A stretch of 64,000 nt of DNA, taken from positions 248,001 through 312,000 of the forward strand of contig NW_027461520.1 in NCBI RefSeq assembly GCF_024713945.1, written 5' to 3'. Shown piece after piece: positions 39,301 through 47,593 of the stretch. The stretch is from Dermatophagoides farinae. Its lineage: Eukaryota; Arthropoda; Arachnida; Sarcoptiformes; Pyroglyphidae. A model generated the notes under the pieces. The model was not told the DNA's origin and ran no database searches. It worked only from the letters and a program-made list of their open reading frames with translations. Within the stretch, counting starts at the first letter, position 1. Each line of letters starts with the position of its first letter. Made by a program: the position numbers and the translations under genes.

Positions 39301-40571
39301 TCATAATCAACTATTGTTTTTCGATCACCACGCTGAATAATAAGAATTTCGAGTGACCATTTTTCACACCAAATTTGGCATCTCTTATTTTGACAATAAT
39401 AGCAAAGTATAGAAAAATTTTGTTCTTTTCCAGGGTCGTCTTCGGTTTCAGATGTTTTGTTCATAGCTAGCTTATTGAGTTCATCAAAAAAATCGAACTT
39501 GTATCCAGCAATTAATAATTCAACCTGTTGATCTAGGACCATTATTCGCTGAAATAATGTATCAGTATACCGATTCGATATTTTTTCGTTCATGAAATAA
39601 ATATCTTCGCCCGATTGGAAAAGTATACCTATAGTATAACATGAATCAAAGTAATTGACATAGTCGAATTGGCATTCTGGAATTTCACAGTTTTTATCTA
39701 CTACTTGATTTAACTTGACTTGACTAATTATTTTAGACACTAATGAATACGTAAACTCTTTTGCCGATGCTGAATTAATTATCTTCAACAGTTGCTTTTC
39801 TTTATTGTACAACACGAAATTTATACTATCATTGGAATCTATGGTAATTGAGATTAACTCTGCTAAATTAAGCTCTTTCTCTAAACTAAGAATAAATTTT
39901 TTATCTAAATCTATTGTATATATTTCGTAATTGCAGGAATTTTCTATTTTAAAAACAAAAAACCCAAAATAAATTACAGCGTCCATGATTTCGTATATGT
40001 TTGACGATACATCAAAATTATTAACAGAGATTTTCAAGTTATGTTTTGATATTTGAGTACAAAGTGAGTTATTTGTTTGTTTAACTTGAACATCTAATAC
40101 TGGATCACAAAACAAGTGATTGACTTCGGTATCAACATCTTTAATGTGGTAAGTCTTATTTTCGTCAGGTTTAGTATTTTCTAAAGAAGTATTTTGTTGA
40201 AAATCGACTTTGTATGGAACTATCAGTTTTAAATCCAAATCAGACTTATAAAAATTAATAGTTTTGTTTGTTTTCAAAACTAATAAATTACTTCGTTTCG
40301 TGAAAACTATTCCAAGCTGTGCATTTGTTTCGTTGTTATGATCAAACTTTACGACTTTATTCGCTGTTTTTAAGATTGTTTGGTTTTGTAATTTTAGCTT
40401 TAATTTGTTGTTACTTTTTTTAGCATCGTTAAGAAACAGATTATCATATTCAAGACATTTATCTAATTTATTAATGTAATATATTAAAATTTTGTTTTTC
40501 TGCAAATAGTAATAACAACCAGGACGTTCTTTAAGTATTGTTAAAAATTTATTGTTCGTTATGGTTTTCAT
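36363..40571 (-). CDS. Probable anaphase-promoting complex subunit APC1
   Basis: 1402 residues from the ATG at 40571; the frame opens one codon earlier with GTG. The N-terminal 400 residues are beta-rich, with short strands of the LLVLKTNKTINFYK type consistent with a WD40-like propeller, followed by a helical middle. Near residue 1200 is PGVVLALSYVSAGSFN. It resembles the proteasome/cyclosome repeats of APC1, where Gly/Ala-rich helix hairpins recur. The C-terminal 90 residues look like a beta-sandwich. This order (propeller, helices, PC repeats, beta tail) is that of APC1, the largest APC/C scaffold. Similarity is faint, so the name is tentative. The start codon overlaps a divergent secreted-protein gene. 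Confidence 0.7.
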   Translation of the reverse strand: MKTITNNKFLTILKERPGCYYYLQKNKILIYYINKLDKCLEYDNLFLNDAKKSNNKLKLKLQNQTILKTANKVVKFDHNNETNAQLGIVFTKRSNLLVLKTNKTINFYKSDLDLKLIVPYKVDFQQNTSLENTKPDENKTYHIKDVDTEVNHLFCDPVLDVQVKQTNNSLCTQISKHNLKISVNNFDVSSNIYEIMDAVIYFGFFVFKIENSCNYEIYTIDLDKKFILSLEKELNLAELISITIDSNDSINFVLYNKEKQLLKIINSASAKEFTYSLVSKIISQVKLNQVVDKNCEIPECQFDYVNYFDSCYTIGILFQSGEDIYFMNEKISNRYTDTLFQRIMVLDQQVELLIAGYKFDFFDELNKLAMNKTSETEDDPGKEQNFSILCYYCQNKRCQIWCEKWSLEILIIQRGDRKTIVDYDEFFLNGTYFGINSMVQQLINCTGNAFYEELLSTWYEQKYCDEIIKSKRGFANTLKTCNNKKLLFFNNRIDLLLSSNLWKLSPTKKNIALVNNYLLKNSEGLLSKHFTKLKLSNHFFVNMLSLILLESNYLNKIPRYDLLYSKEIPWGLKGANNSLVLWYDYYYGKIFNKILVENEISKDTNLIEVFSSHFTHAIDRNFLCGSMNETEYQFMPLNDQNQSGRQIAYTLWFAQRCLYFLSGALSSVKSQLDFIKILEIISGIISPISAISEQTEQKLAILATTDQIIYSCIDPILEHKQNKLWYYNGIQYCKSSTMNLISASCIMAISNIPFSQSLTEAIFSFLLNSIYSCSTGNENRKPLTSSDEYLLQLVKKFNELMPFNVNDTNVFFSLARLSFSSSFYDQSSESNSKTTIMLSHYIFQEFMNMISNIEYCTLDSWFLDTAINTPSNIDEFIVDDIIWFRHAYKNAEQCLIQKSLLYCTSLFLVYDKKVIAKLFETYETYLVKKQSNVEQNIVTSSSLAIGKENTSWNIVEPVIVSYFVLLRKLNLFKHNNTYQNNMDSLFNLSYEKFYQRAFIIVMSCEKLESFDKFDDWFVNIKKIFPTWSLFVLHNVYENLQIKVNIITDENEILEDLPMDKFQYSVIFAMVVLTSASIWTFGFHNEQLIKTFQYFMNYLLNNISIDKLFILNTSDLANMTLYEILINQENAPGLNSSPNSEPPEQIFKYNEFSCFESSPILNEFSSTYTQTSKAKKSIFDHIIHPYVVSLLVPGVVLALSYVSAGSFNSVIIKMLENILNQILQQYVQEISMSNVSKSISNILLNKYIQSLNYARYLIEQPELTKKITFCKDLSANDLISAMAVISSLFCINPSLGINPLLMLEKYLTKHEKSLRCFSLNAWTNNKTIQLKKLNLKDIHLVDAESKQVLVGDMFQTDELTEKKRTITMIQTFAQNDKEIIVKHKPTNKELKVNFLVKGHLILN

Positions 40572-40934
40572 CACGTCTTTCAGGTTAGCAACAATTTTTG
40601 TTTTATTATCAAGTCCGATCAGTAAGTGTTAAATTCATTTAATCTTAATTCAGGCGGTTTTTTATCAAATACTACGTGCGAATTCTGTTGTAAGCCAACT
40701 TATCAAGGTTGTGAAAACAAAGCTTTTAGCGCAAATTCAAATCTAGGCGTTTGCAAATATGTAGACTGCGCTAATAAAACGAGAGGGTGTGGCTGGCTTA
40801 GAACTAGTCACGTGTCAGCAGTTTATTGTAGATCCTGTACAAATTTATATAAAAAAAATAATAATAATTTAATTGGGTGTGGCAATATTTTAACGACGGG
40901 ACAACTCTATTATGCAAACCTCGACAACACATGA
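40561..40934 (+). CDS. Small secreted cysteine-rich protein
   Basis: Two exons, 40561-40621 and 40654-40934, are joined by a 32-nt intron (GTAAGT...TTCAG) and give 113 residues. The first exon encodes a textbook signal peptide (MVFITSFRLATIFVLLSSPI), which ends just before GFLSNTTCEFCC. The mature part has 11 cysteines with C-x2-C-C, C-x4-C and C-x2-C spacings, plus a GCGWL segment. This suggests a disulphide-bonded extracellular or cyst-wall protein. I do not recognise the fold. The first exon overlaps the start of the APC1-like gene on the other strand by 11 bases. Confidence 0.7.
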
Positions 40935-41070
40935 ATATTAAGTTAAATTTGTAGATACAACACTGTAAAACTTATTTTTTAAATTACGTATATCTGTTGC
41001 TGCTGATATACAGCTCAAAATTCTGTGATCATAAAGTACTTTGTACAGAGTTAATTTGTAGATGAAAAAT

Positions 41071-41238
41071 TTAGGATTCCTCAGATTTGGATTTGTTTAT
41101 GTATCTTTCTTGAAAATCTTTTCTTAAGACAAACTGAACGGGGTTCTCAAAACTGTTTGTTTTGGTGATACAATATCCGTTTCCGTCTTTATCAGCTTTA
41201 ACGGGATCTAACGGTTTGGTTTTTTGTTCTAAAGACAT
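41071..41238 (-). CDS. Hypothetical small protein, 55 aa
   Basis: A short ATG-initiated frame starting MSLEQKTKPLDPVKADKDGN and continuing into a charged, hydrophilic C terminus (FVLRKDFQERYINKSKSEES). No signal peptide, membrane segment or cysteine pattern is seen. Its composition looks like real coding sequence and it fills a spacer that is otherwise empty. It is below the usual length cut-off and could be a chance frame. Confidence 0.4.
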   Translation of the reverse strand: MSLEQKTKPLDPVKADKDGNGYCITKTNSFENPVQFVLRKDFQERYINKSKSEES

Positions 41239-41279
41239 TTTATATATACAGTGAAAATCACATCTTTTTTACATGCAGC

Positions 41280-41887
41280 ATGCTAAGAAATATTTTTCTA
41301 TGTCGAATTCATTATAGCGAACACGTTGATAAAAAAATTTTGACTGTGTGTAATAAAATAATTATTAATTAATTTGCTATTTCATTATATTTATATTATA
41401 CTGATCGTTTAGCGTGATCGCTTATTTGCAAACACAAACATTCAGCCGTGAAGCTCATATATAGAATCTATGGCTTTACTCTACGCCTATTTCTCATAGC
41501 TGGTTTTTTGTTCATCATTCATTGCATTATAACAATCTTATTTAATGGGTAAGCTAAAAAATAAAAAATTTTTCCAGAAATGATTTGGCAAAAAAATCCG
41601 CAACCAGTCTCCGAGCTATAACAATTCCGCGAATAGGCGTGGCAACAAGTATTTATGGTGACTCGTGCATTAATCAGCCATTCCCAGCCTTGGTTAACAT
41701 TGTGATAAAGAATGCAAAACGATTAAATGTAGAAAGTATAGATGTGTCAGCAACTGAAGCCTTTATTAACAATATCTTGTTTTACCTAGCTACAATAGCA
41801 TATTGTATATTTGGAATATTAACAGAAATAAGTTTAATAATATTGAGATCTTTAGATATGGCGCCTCAGGCTTGTATCATAGATTAA
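41280..41887 (+). CDS. Hypothetical two-pass membrane protein
   Basis: The well-supported part is two exons, 41446-41548 and 41578-41887, joined by a 29-nt intron (GTAAGC...TTCCAG) in matching phase. No ATG exists in the first of these, so I propose an extra 5' exon 41280-41349 ending at a GTAATA donor, with a 96-nt intron. This gives 160 residues. There is one hydrophobic segment near residues 34-58 (LRLFLIAGFLFIIHCIITIL) and another near 128-150 (NILFYLATIAYCIFGILTEI). Between them lies a polar loop of about 70 residues. The family is unknown. The first exon is the weakest part of the model. Confidence 0.45.
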
Positions 41888-41982
41888 AACAATTTTTTTA
41901 TTTAAAATAAATTTAATAAACATACTGATCAATTATTGAAACAGAACTGGGTTTTATTGTGTAAATTACAGCTTCGCCTGCT

Positions 41983-42740
41983 ATGTATTTAATATGCATA
42001 GGTCCATTACTTTTATGGGTAAGTTAGTTCGAAAACGACGTGAATTTCAGTTTCATAAAAAATTGATAGTCAATTGCAAAGATGCGAATAGTATAAACGA
42101 ATTAACAAACGGTGGTTCGAGCTCGAATGACTATAATGACAGCGTACGTAAGCAAATCAAGGTTGAATTTTATTATGTAGCTCGTGCTTGATAATATGTC
42201 ATTTGACAACAGCATTATAGGAGAGAATGACGAGGTAAACTTTACTAAAGAAAAAACGTCAATTAATTGTATTAAAGATTTTAGGTAAGTTTTCCTAATT
42301 TTAAAATTGTGTTAGTGAAGACTGCCCGGAAGGGTTTATTTTTGTGAGCCCTGATATGTGTATGGAAAGTCTACCTATTGAAATAGTCAGTCGAAAAATA
42401 AAACGTACTATTAAGAAGCCTCTGACGTACGAAGAAAAATTAGCTGCTGAAAGTTTGCACAGCGTCAACTGGAAATGTAAGCCCGATTGCATTCCTGTAC
42501 CAAATACGTGTCCGATTTCATGGGCAATAAGCTATGCTGACGGCAAAGTGTATTGCGAAGCTCCTAAAGACGGTATTGTTAAGCACTGCAAAAATGTAAG
42601 TTTTTACGCCAACTAGTTATAGATTAAAGTCGAAATCACGAATTATAGTGATTTCGAGAAGTTTGAGCTAGCATACTAGTAAGTGTAGAAAATCAAGATG
42701 TTTTAGTTGCAAAAGCCACTTTATGTGTTTGGTTATTTGA
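41983..42740 (+). CDS. Secreted protein with two CPW-WPC domains
   Basis: Proposed exons are 41983-42018, 42051-42147, 42221-42284, 42316-42595, 42623-42678 and 42707-42740 (introns of 32, 73, 31, 27 and 28 nt), giving 188 residues. The hydrophobic start MYLICIGPLLLWF is a likely signal peptide. Domain 1 runs from NCIKDFSEDCPEGF to EEKLAAESLHSVNWKC. Domain 2 runs from CIPVPNTCPISW through CEAP and FEKFELAYYCKSHFMC. Each shows the CP-x2-W/F core and the terminal C-x5-C of CPW-WPC, known from apicomplexan surface proteins such as those of ookinetes. Reading the third and fourth introns restores the second domain's final cysteines. If the second intron is wrong, the gene starts at 42196 (152 residues, no signal). 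It ends 14 bases from the convergent RING gene. Confidence 0.75.
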
Positions 42741-42754
42741 TAAGTTCGAACGAA

Positions 42755-43542
42755 TTAGATTATCTTACGTTTTACAGTGATTCGTTTTGGTTTCGGAGCA
42801 CTAAAAGGAGTACTAGGCGAAGACTCGGAGACTTTAGGCTCGACTTGTTTGGTACGTCGTTCGTCACGAAGTTTAAGAATTATGCGTTTGTAGTCCAACA
42901 GTTCTTTTTTCAAAATTTTCACAACAGAATGTAGATATCTGAAGGCGAAAAAGGTCGCGTCGGGCGAAGAACTATCAAGTTTGGACCTCAGCAACGTTTC
43001 GTCGGTTCCTTGAATCAGGCTAAAACGTTGTCCAAATAGGAACTTACTCGTTGATATTAGATAATTTTTTCGATACGTTGGTCAGTTCAGCTTCAAGTTT
43101 TTTTTTTTTATGGACGAGTTTATCGAAATTTTCCGATAATTCTTTGTTCAGTCTTGACGTTTTATCACGCTCAATTTCGGTTAATTTGAGTTTTTCAGCA
43201 AATTCAACATTTTCAGTTTTCAGCTTGTAGGCTTGCTTGGTTAAATTGCTAATTATAACTTGTTTGTCATCTTCGGCTGAAGAGTCATCCAAGCTCGTAA
43301 CGTGCTCAAAACTAATATGGACTTGAATGACCTTAGTGCTGGCCTTTCTGCAAAGAGGGCACGTGAAGTTGGCTTTACCTTTGACCTGAACCCATTCAAG
43401 CAAACTAGCATAATATAAAATAAATTACATACCATTTCGAGTGAAACAAATGTCCACAATTTGACGGAACAGCTTGTGGTTTGAGAAAGTGTAATGGTTC
43501 GTGACAAATTAAACACGGCGCTAGCAGGTAACTGAAAGACAT
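42755..43542 (-). CDS. TRAIP-like RING-finger E3 ubiquitin ligase
   Basis: Three exons (43433-43542, 43048-43404, 42755-43019) with two 28-nt introns give 243 residues. The N terminus MSFSYLLAPCLICHEPLHF begins a RING-H2: C-x2-C, then CGHLFHSKC and CPLCRK. The exon junction falls inside the C of HSKC, so the finger is visible only after splicing. Residues 80-160 are a Lys/Glu-rich coiled coil, as in TRAIP, which ubiquitinates replisomes and DNA-protein crosslinks. The C-terminal 70 residues are basic (KPKRITVKRK). Other RING-coiled-coil ligases are possible. Confidence 0.82.
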
Positions 43543-43720
43543 CAGATTTGTTTGTCATCTTAAGAATAGCGGAAAACTTTCGTCTGTGCAAATCACATAA
43601 GCTGCAAGGATGCGTGTTTGTTTGAATTATAATTGATGACAAATATAATAATTATTAGCCGGATATTTATTCCCAGGCAAAAAATAAATCTTATTGTTTT
43701 TGATTATTTTTTCGTTTTGT

Positions 43721-44018
43721 TCAGCTTTTAAACAAAAGAATGGCGTACTTGCCAGAATAAAAATAAATAAACCTCCTAGTCTCGTGAGACACGTACGAAC
43801 CAAAGTGTGTGCCTACGACGCAGTGCCACGAGGGTTCGTACAGCCGGTCAAATTCTTTTTTTATGAAGCTGGCAATATCTCTTTCTGTCAACATGCGTTT
43901 TAACGCTTTCTACAACTAATGGTTTACTCAAACTACTTACCCCAGCAATTTCAATAGCGTCTGAGACCATGTCATCCGGCATATCAGCAATTTTTATAAC
44001 ATGTTGTACTTCAGTCAT
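43721..44018 (-). CDS. DYNLL: Dynein light chain LC8
   Basis: Two exons, 43941-44018 and 43721-43909, are joined by a 31-nt intron (GTAAGT...TTGTAG) and give 88 residues. The sequence [47 protein letters not shown] and [16 protein letters not shown] aligns along its whole length with LC8 (89 residues). The homodimer binds short linear motifs in dynein intermediate chain and many other partners. The [11 protein letters not shown] stretch replaces the usual ALEKYNIEKD. Very firm call. Confidence 0.96.
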
Positions 44019-44551
44019 AAAACTTTGTTCAAGATTCTAACAATAATTGCTGCAGAACCGATTAAAAACTCTTCAATCTTTTTTTTTCAATTTCAAATTA
44101 AAAAGCGCTAATTTATTTTATTTATATAAAATTAAAATAAAAACGACAGACCGTTCAAACTAAATTGGCCTGGTCAGCGCTGTAAATTTAAATAGATTCA
44201 TCTGACTGAGCCTAAGCGTTTTGTACGATAAAATCTAAAAAACCATTTTATATCTATCGTCAACTATACCGTAAATGTGTGTTTTCGCAGACTTGTTATT
44301 TGGAAAGTCTGGATCATGACTTTATATTAAAATGAATTTTCTTTAAAATGTAAAACTGCGTATTTCATCTTTGTCAATGCTGTTATGTTGTTCGGAAAAT
44401 CCACACAGCTTCTTATTTATACATTGACGGGAGGATCTGGGGATAAGCGATTTTTATTAAATTTTTCAATTTTAATCTTCAGTGAATAAAAATAAATAAT
44501 GATATAAGCAATAAGGTATAATTTAATAATACAAGCCAACATATAACACTC
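44019..44551. other. Intergenic region, no gene seen
   Basis: About 530 bases between the divergent dynein light chain and Rab genes. Several short frames are interrupted by stops. I looked for tRNA boxes and snRNA-like signatures and saw none convincing. It likely holds two promoters. Confidence 0.45.
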
Positions 44552-45224
44552 ATGAAATCGGGCGCAAATGAATTGTAAGTGTCTCTAATAAATTATTAGT
44601 AGTGATGTTTTATTCAAGATTTTATTAATAGGAGATTCAGGCGTAGGAAAAAGTAGTGTGATGATTAGATTCGTCGATGGTTGTTACAATTGTAACTTCA
44701 TGAGCACGATTGGCGTTGACTTCGTAAGTTCCCGTAGATAAAACGTTTAGAAAGTGAAATCAATGACGATTGACGACAAAGTGTTGAAACTTCATATTTG
44801 GGATACAGCGGGGCAGGAGAGATTCAAAACCGTGACCTCGTCTTATTATCGGGGAGCAAAAGGAGTGATAATAGTTTTCGATGTTTGTGACAAAGATTCG
44901 TTTGACCACGTCGTAACTTGGCTCGAAGACGTCAAAAAATACGCAGGCGAGAACATTATTTGTCTTTTAATTGGCAATAAATGTGATGAGCCAGAAGTAA
45001 GAATCATTTCGAAAACGGACGCAGAAGAGCTAGCTGCATTGTACAACATTCCGTACTTCGAAACAAGCGCTAAGACCGGCACGAACATCAATGAGGCTTT
45101 CGAACTGCTCGCACGAAACATGCTTGCAGACTCCAAATTGACTGATAACCGGAGTTCTAGATCTCCAATCGATGTTGACTTAGCTAAGAAAGAAACAAGT
45201 TATTCTTGTTGTAAATTTACGTAG
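44552..45224 (+). CDS. Rab-family small GTPase
   Basis: Three exons (44552-44574, 44603-44723, 44751-45224) with introns of 28 (or 25) and 27 nt give 205-206 residues. The G motifs are GDSGVGKS (P-loop), TIGVDF (switch I), WDTAGQERF (switch II), GNKCD and ETSAK. RabF motifs such as IGVDF and [10 protein letters not shown] confirm Rab. The C terminus SYSCCKFT is a CCxxx double-cysteine prenylation signal. [21 protein letters not shown] is closest to the Rab1/Rab8/Rab18 cluster of secretory Rabs, and I cannot choose among them. The first intron has two usable acceptors three bases apart, so isoforms may differ by one Ser. Confidence 0.93.
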
Positions 45225-45798
45225 CATCGTATCACATGCACCAAATGCGATTTCGTCTCTTGAGCTGTTTAATTTATGGAAATACTGCGCAGACTCTTCG
45301 TTCCGGCACATAATTCAACGTATACTTGCTGCTGTGAACGCGATGTTTAATTGATCCATTGATTTTCGCTGCAGACAGTGGACAACAATGTTATTTTAAC
45401 GGTATTAATACATTAATTGTTCTGGTTGAAAACGTGAAAATTCTAATTATATATGAATTTTCAAATATTTGCTTGGAAACAATTTTTATTCCAATAATAG
45501 CAACTTTCTCCTTCAGACTGATCGATGATTTAGTTAATTCAATGATATTATCAAACAAATAAGTTAACCAACCCTGCCGGTTAAGTACTTTGACAGTACC
45601 CTAAGCAGCTAAATTATTTTGACTAGAAGAATCTCAACAGCCCTTGTTTCAAATATTAGACTAGAGATAACTAACTGAAACTATAATTAGAATTTTTCTA
45701 TATTAATCTTAAGCAGCCAGTATATTCTTTTGAGACGAGAAGATAGATAAAACACGAACAATCTGTTTGTTGAACACACGATAAGGAATTTAACTACT
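45225..45798. other. Intergenic region, no firm gene
   Basis: About 570 bases between convergent Rab and ARP6 genes, unusually long for a tail-to-tail interval here. A hydrophobic 67-codon frame at 45359-45562 begins with TTG, not ATG, and I do not call it. Otherwise nothing is recognised. Confidence 0.45.
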
Positions 45799-47374
45799 CT
45801 ATAGTTCTCCAAAATAAATTTTATAATTCTCACTGCTAATAAATTCGCTTAATGTATTGTAATTGAACGACCATTCAAAAGCAGAACTAATATATTTTTT
45901 TTTCGTTAACTTACATAAGAGTTCCGTAGTTTGGCTTAGTTGGCACAATTATCTGAATTGGCCAGTAACTCGGCAGCAAAGACCTCAATTCAATTAATAA
46001 GCGTTCAATTAAACCCGGTGAATCCACCAAGCCGCCCTTTAAACAAATGTTTCTTGCCATTTCTTGTTGCAAAAGAGGCGGAAGCGCTTGAATACACTGA
46101 ATAATCATCTCAACAAGTCCTTGTGCAGGTTCAATGACGGAGTTATTTTTATTTAGAGACGAATCGAATGCAGTATTAGCTAAGCAAAGCCCGAGTTCTC
46201 TCAAGTTGTTGTTAGTGCGTAAATTGTTGTGAGATGTTTTAACTCTGGGGTTGAACAATTGTTCGCCTAATGTGATACACTCTGGGCCAAGCATTACTAC
46301 ATTTGTCATCGCAGTTTTATCATCATATTCCGTGTTCATCGTCTGTAGATTGTAAATGAACAAGTTTTTCATGTCTTTAGGAATGAATGAATGTTTTTTG
46401 TTGATCATTTCTCTGCGCTCGTCACAAAGCATATTATTTTCTATAACATAGTTTAAACTTACCCGGATACATTTTTTCATAATATCGTAAATTACAAAAT
46501 CGAAAGAATGGATATTAGCTGATCTATAGTTTACGACTTCTCTAAACTCACTAAAAAGAGCCAAACCTCCGTTCATGTTTTTAAAAATTGCAGGCTCGAT
46601 AATCACGCTGTCGTAAGTAGGAACAACTTTGGTCGACACATTACCTATATCGACGATAAGTTTGAAAGGGCTGTCCAAAATGAGTTTTGACTCTTGATTA
46701 TCAAGACAAAGATAGTGAGCAACATAATCAATAGAATGCTTACTCATGTGTTCAGATTTCACATTATATCTCGTATACTTAAGGTTTCCATTATCTTGGC
46801 AAAATTTTAGAAAACATTTATGCGCTTTTTCTGCATGATGATCGTGATAAACCTTAGAATCATTTACAGTTGACTCTTCGTATGTACTTTTGCAAATAGA
46901 AGAAGGAAATCCCCACGATGAAATCATAAACTCAGACACAACTCTGCAGGCAACAACATTTTTTTGAAATATGAGAGTTTTAACAATGGTTTTAGATATT
47001 TCCATCGGAGTACTATGAGTTTCAACAATTGTAACAATTAAATCTTTCCACAAATTTGTTGTTCTCTTAAGTAACTGTTGTAATCCATGTTCCCAAATCA
47101 ATATCTGAAGCTCCACATCAGTAATAACACCAGCAACCATCGGAGAGTCTAGAATATAACCCAACCTAGCTTATTTTTGTGGTTCAAACTTACTTTAATT
47201 GCAATATTTTTTTATCAGTTAATATAAAAGTCTTATTACTCGATCTCAAACGAACTCTAAAATGCGGTGCTGCATACAAACATACAGAAAATTAGGATAC
47301 TCTAACACTGACAAGGTATTTTCCTCTAGCATCATTTTTATTGAAAAAGAACCATTGTCAATTACAATCCTCAT
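45799..47374 (-). CDS. ARP6: Actin-related protein ARP6 (SWR1 complex)
   Basis: Four exons (47286-47374, 47194-47256, 45915-47165, 45799-45886) with introns of 29, 28 and 28 nt give 496 residues. Exon 1 supplies MRIVIDNGSFSIKMML, the phosphate-1 loop of an actin fold. Exon 2 gives the PNFLVRLRSSNKTFI segment matching ARP6 (family pattern: VIPNCQFRSK). The phosphate-2 loop is LIVDIGNVSTKVVPTY and the adenosine motif is LKGGLVDSPGL. The last exon gives the ARP6-type tail after NYGTLI (SAFEWSFNYNTL). ARP6 is a SWR1/SRCAP subunit needed to deposit H2A.Z. Nucleotide-loop glycines are degenerate, as in other nuclear ARPs. Human ARP6 is about 396 residues; the extra length is polar insertions. Confidence 0.8.
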
Positions 47375-47593
47375 TCCTCAAATTGAACCTTTTTAAAAAC
47401 GTGCAATAAACAAGTTTCATTTATCAATAATTCTATACTTTGTCTAGGTTTTCGTAAATTTCAACAGAATCAACTTCTTACAATTGTCCTTAAATATAAT
47501 AAATTTGGCTTATTTAACGTATTTTTTATAATTTAGGATATTCATAGTTAGATTTTTATAAATCTAAAAAATGTAGATTCGTTCTATAAAAGT

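Noticed and set aside
42631-42657. 10-bp perfect inverted repeat read as a terminator ending the CPW-WPC gene at 42616
   Set aside because: Splicing through it restores the terminal cysteines of the second CPW-WPC domain, and one or two such repeats are expected by chance in this window.
42707-42934. 75-codon plus-strand frame
   Set aside because: Only its first 34 bases are used, as the last CPW-WPC exon in another phase. The rest is antisense to the RING ligase gene.
43694-43903. 69-codon plus-strand frame
   Set aside because: It is antisense to the second exon of dynein light chain, which is certain.
45359-45562. Hydrophobic 67-codon frame after the Rab gene
   Set aside because: It begins with TTG and has no in-frame ATG or supported upstream exon. 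AT-rich DNA often produces such hydrophobic frames.
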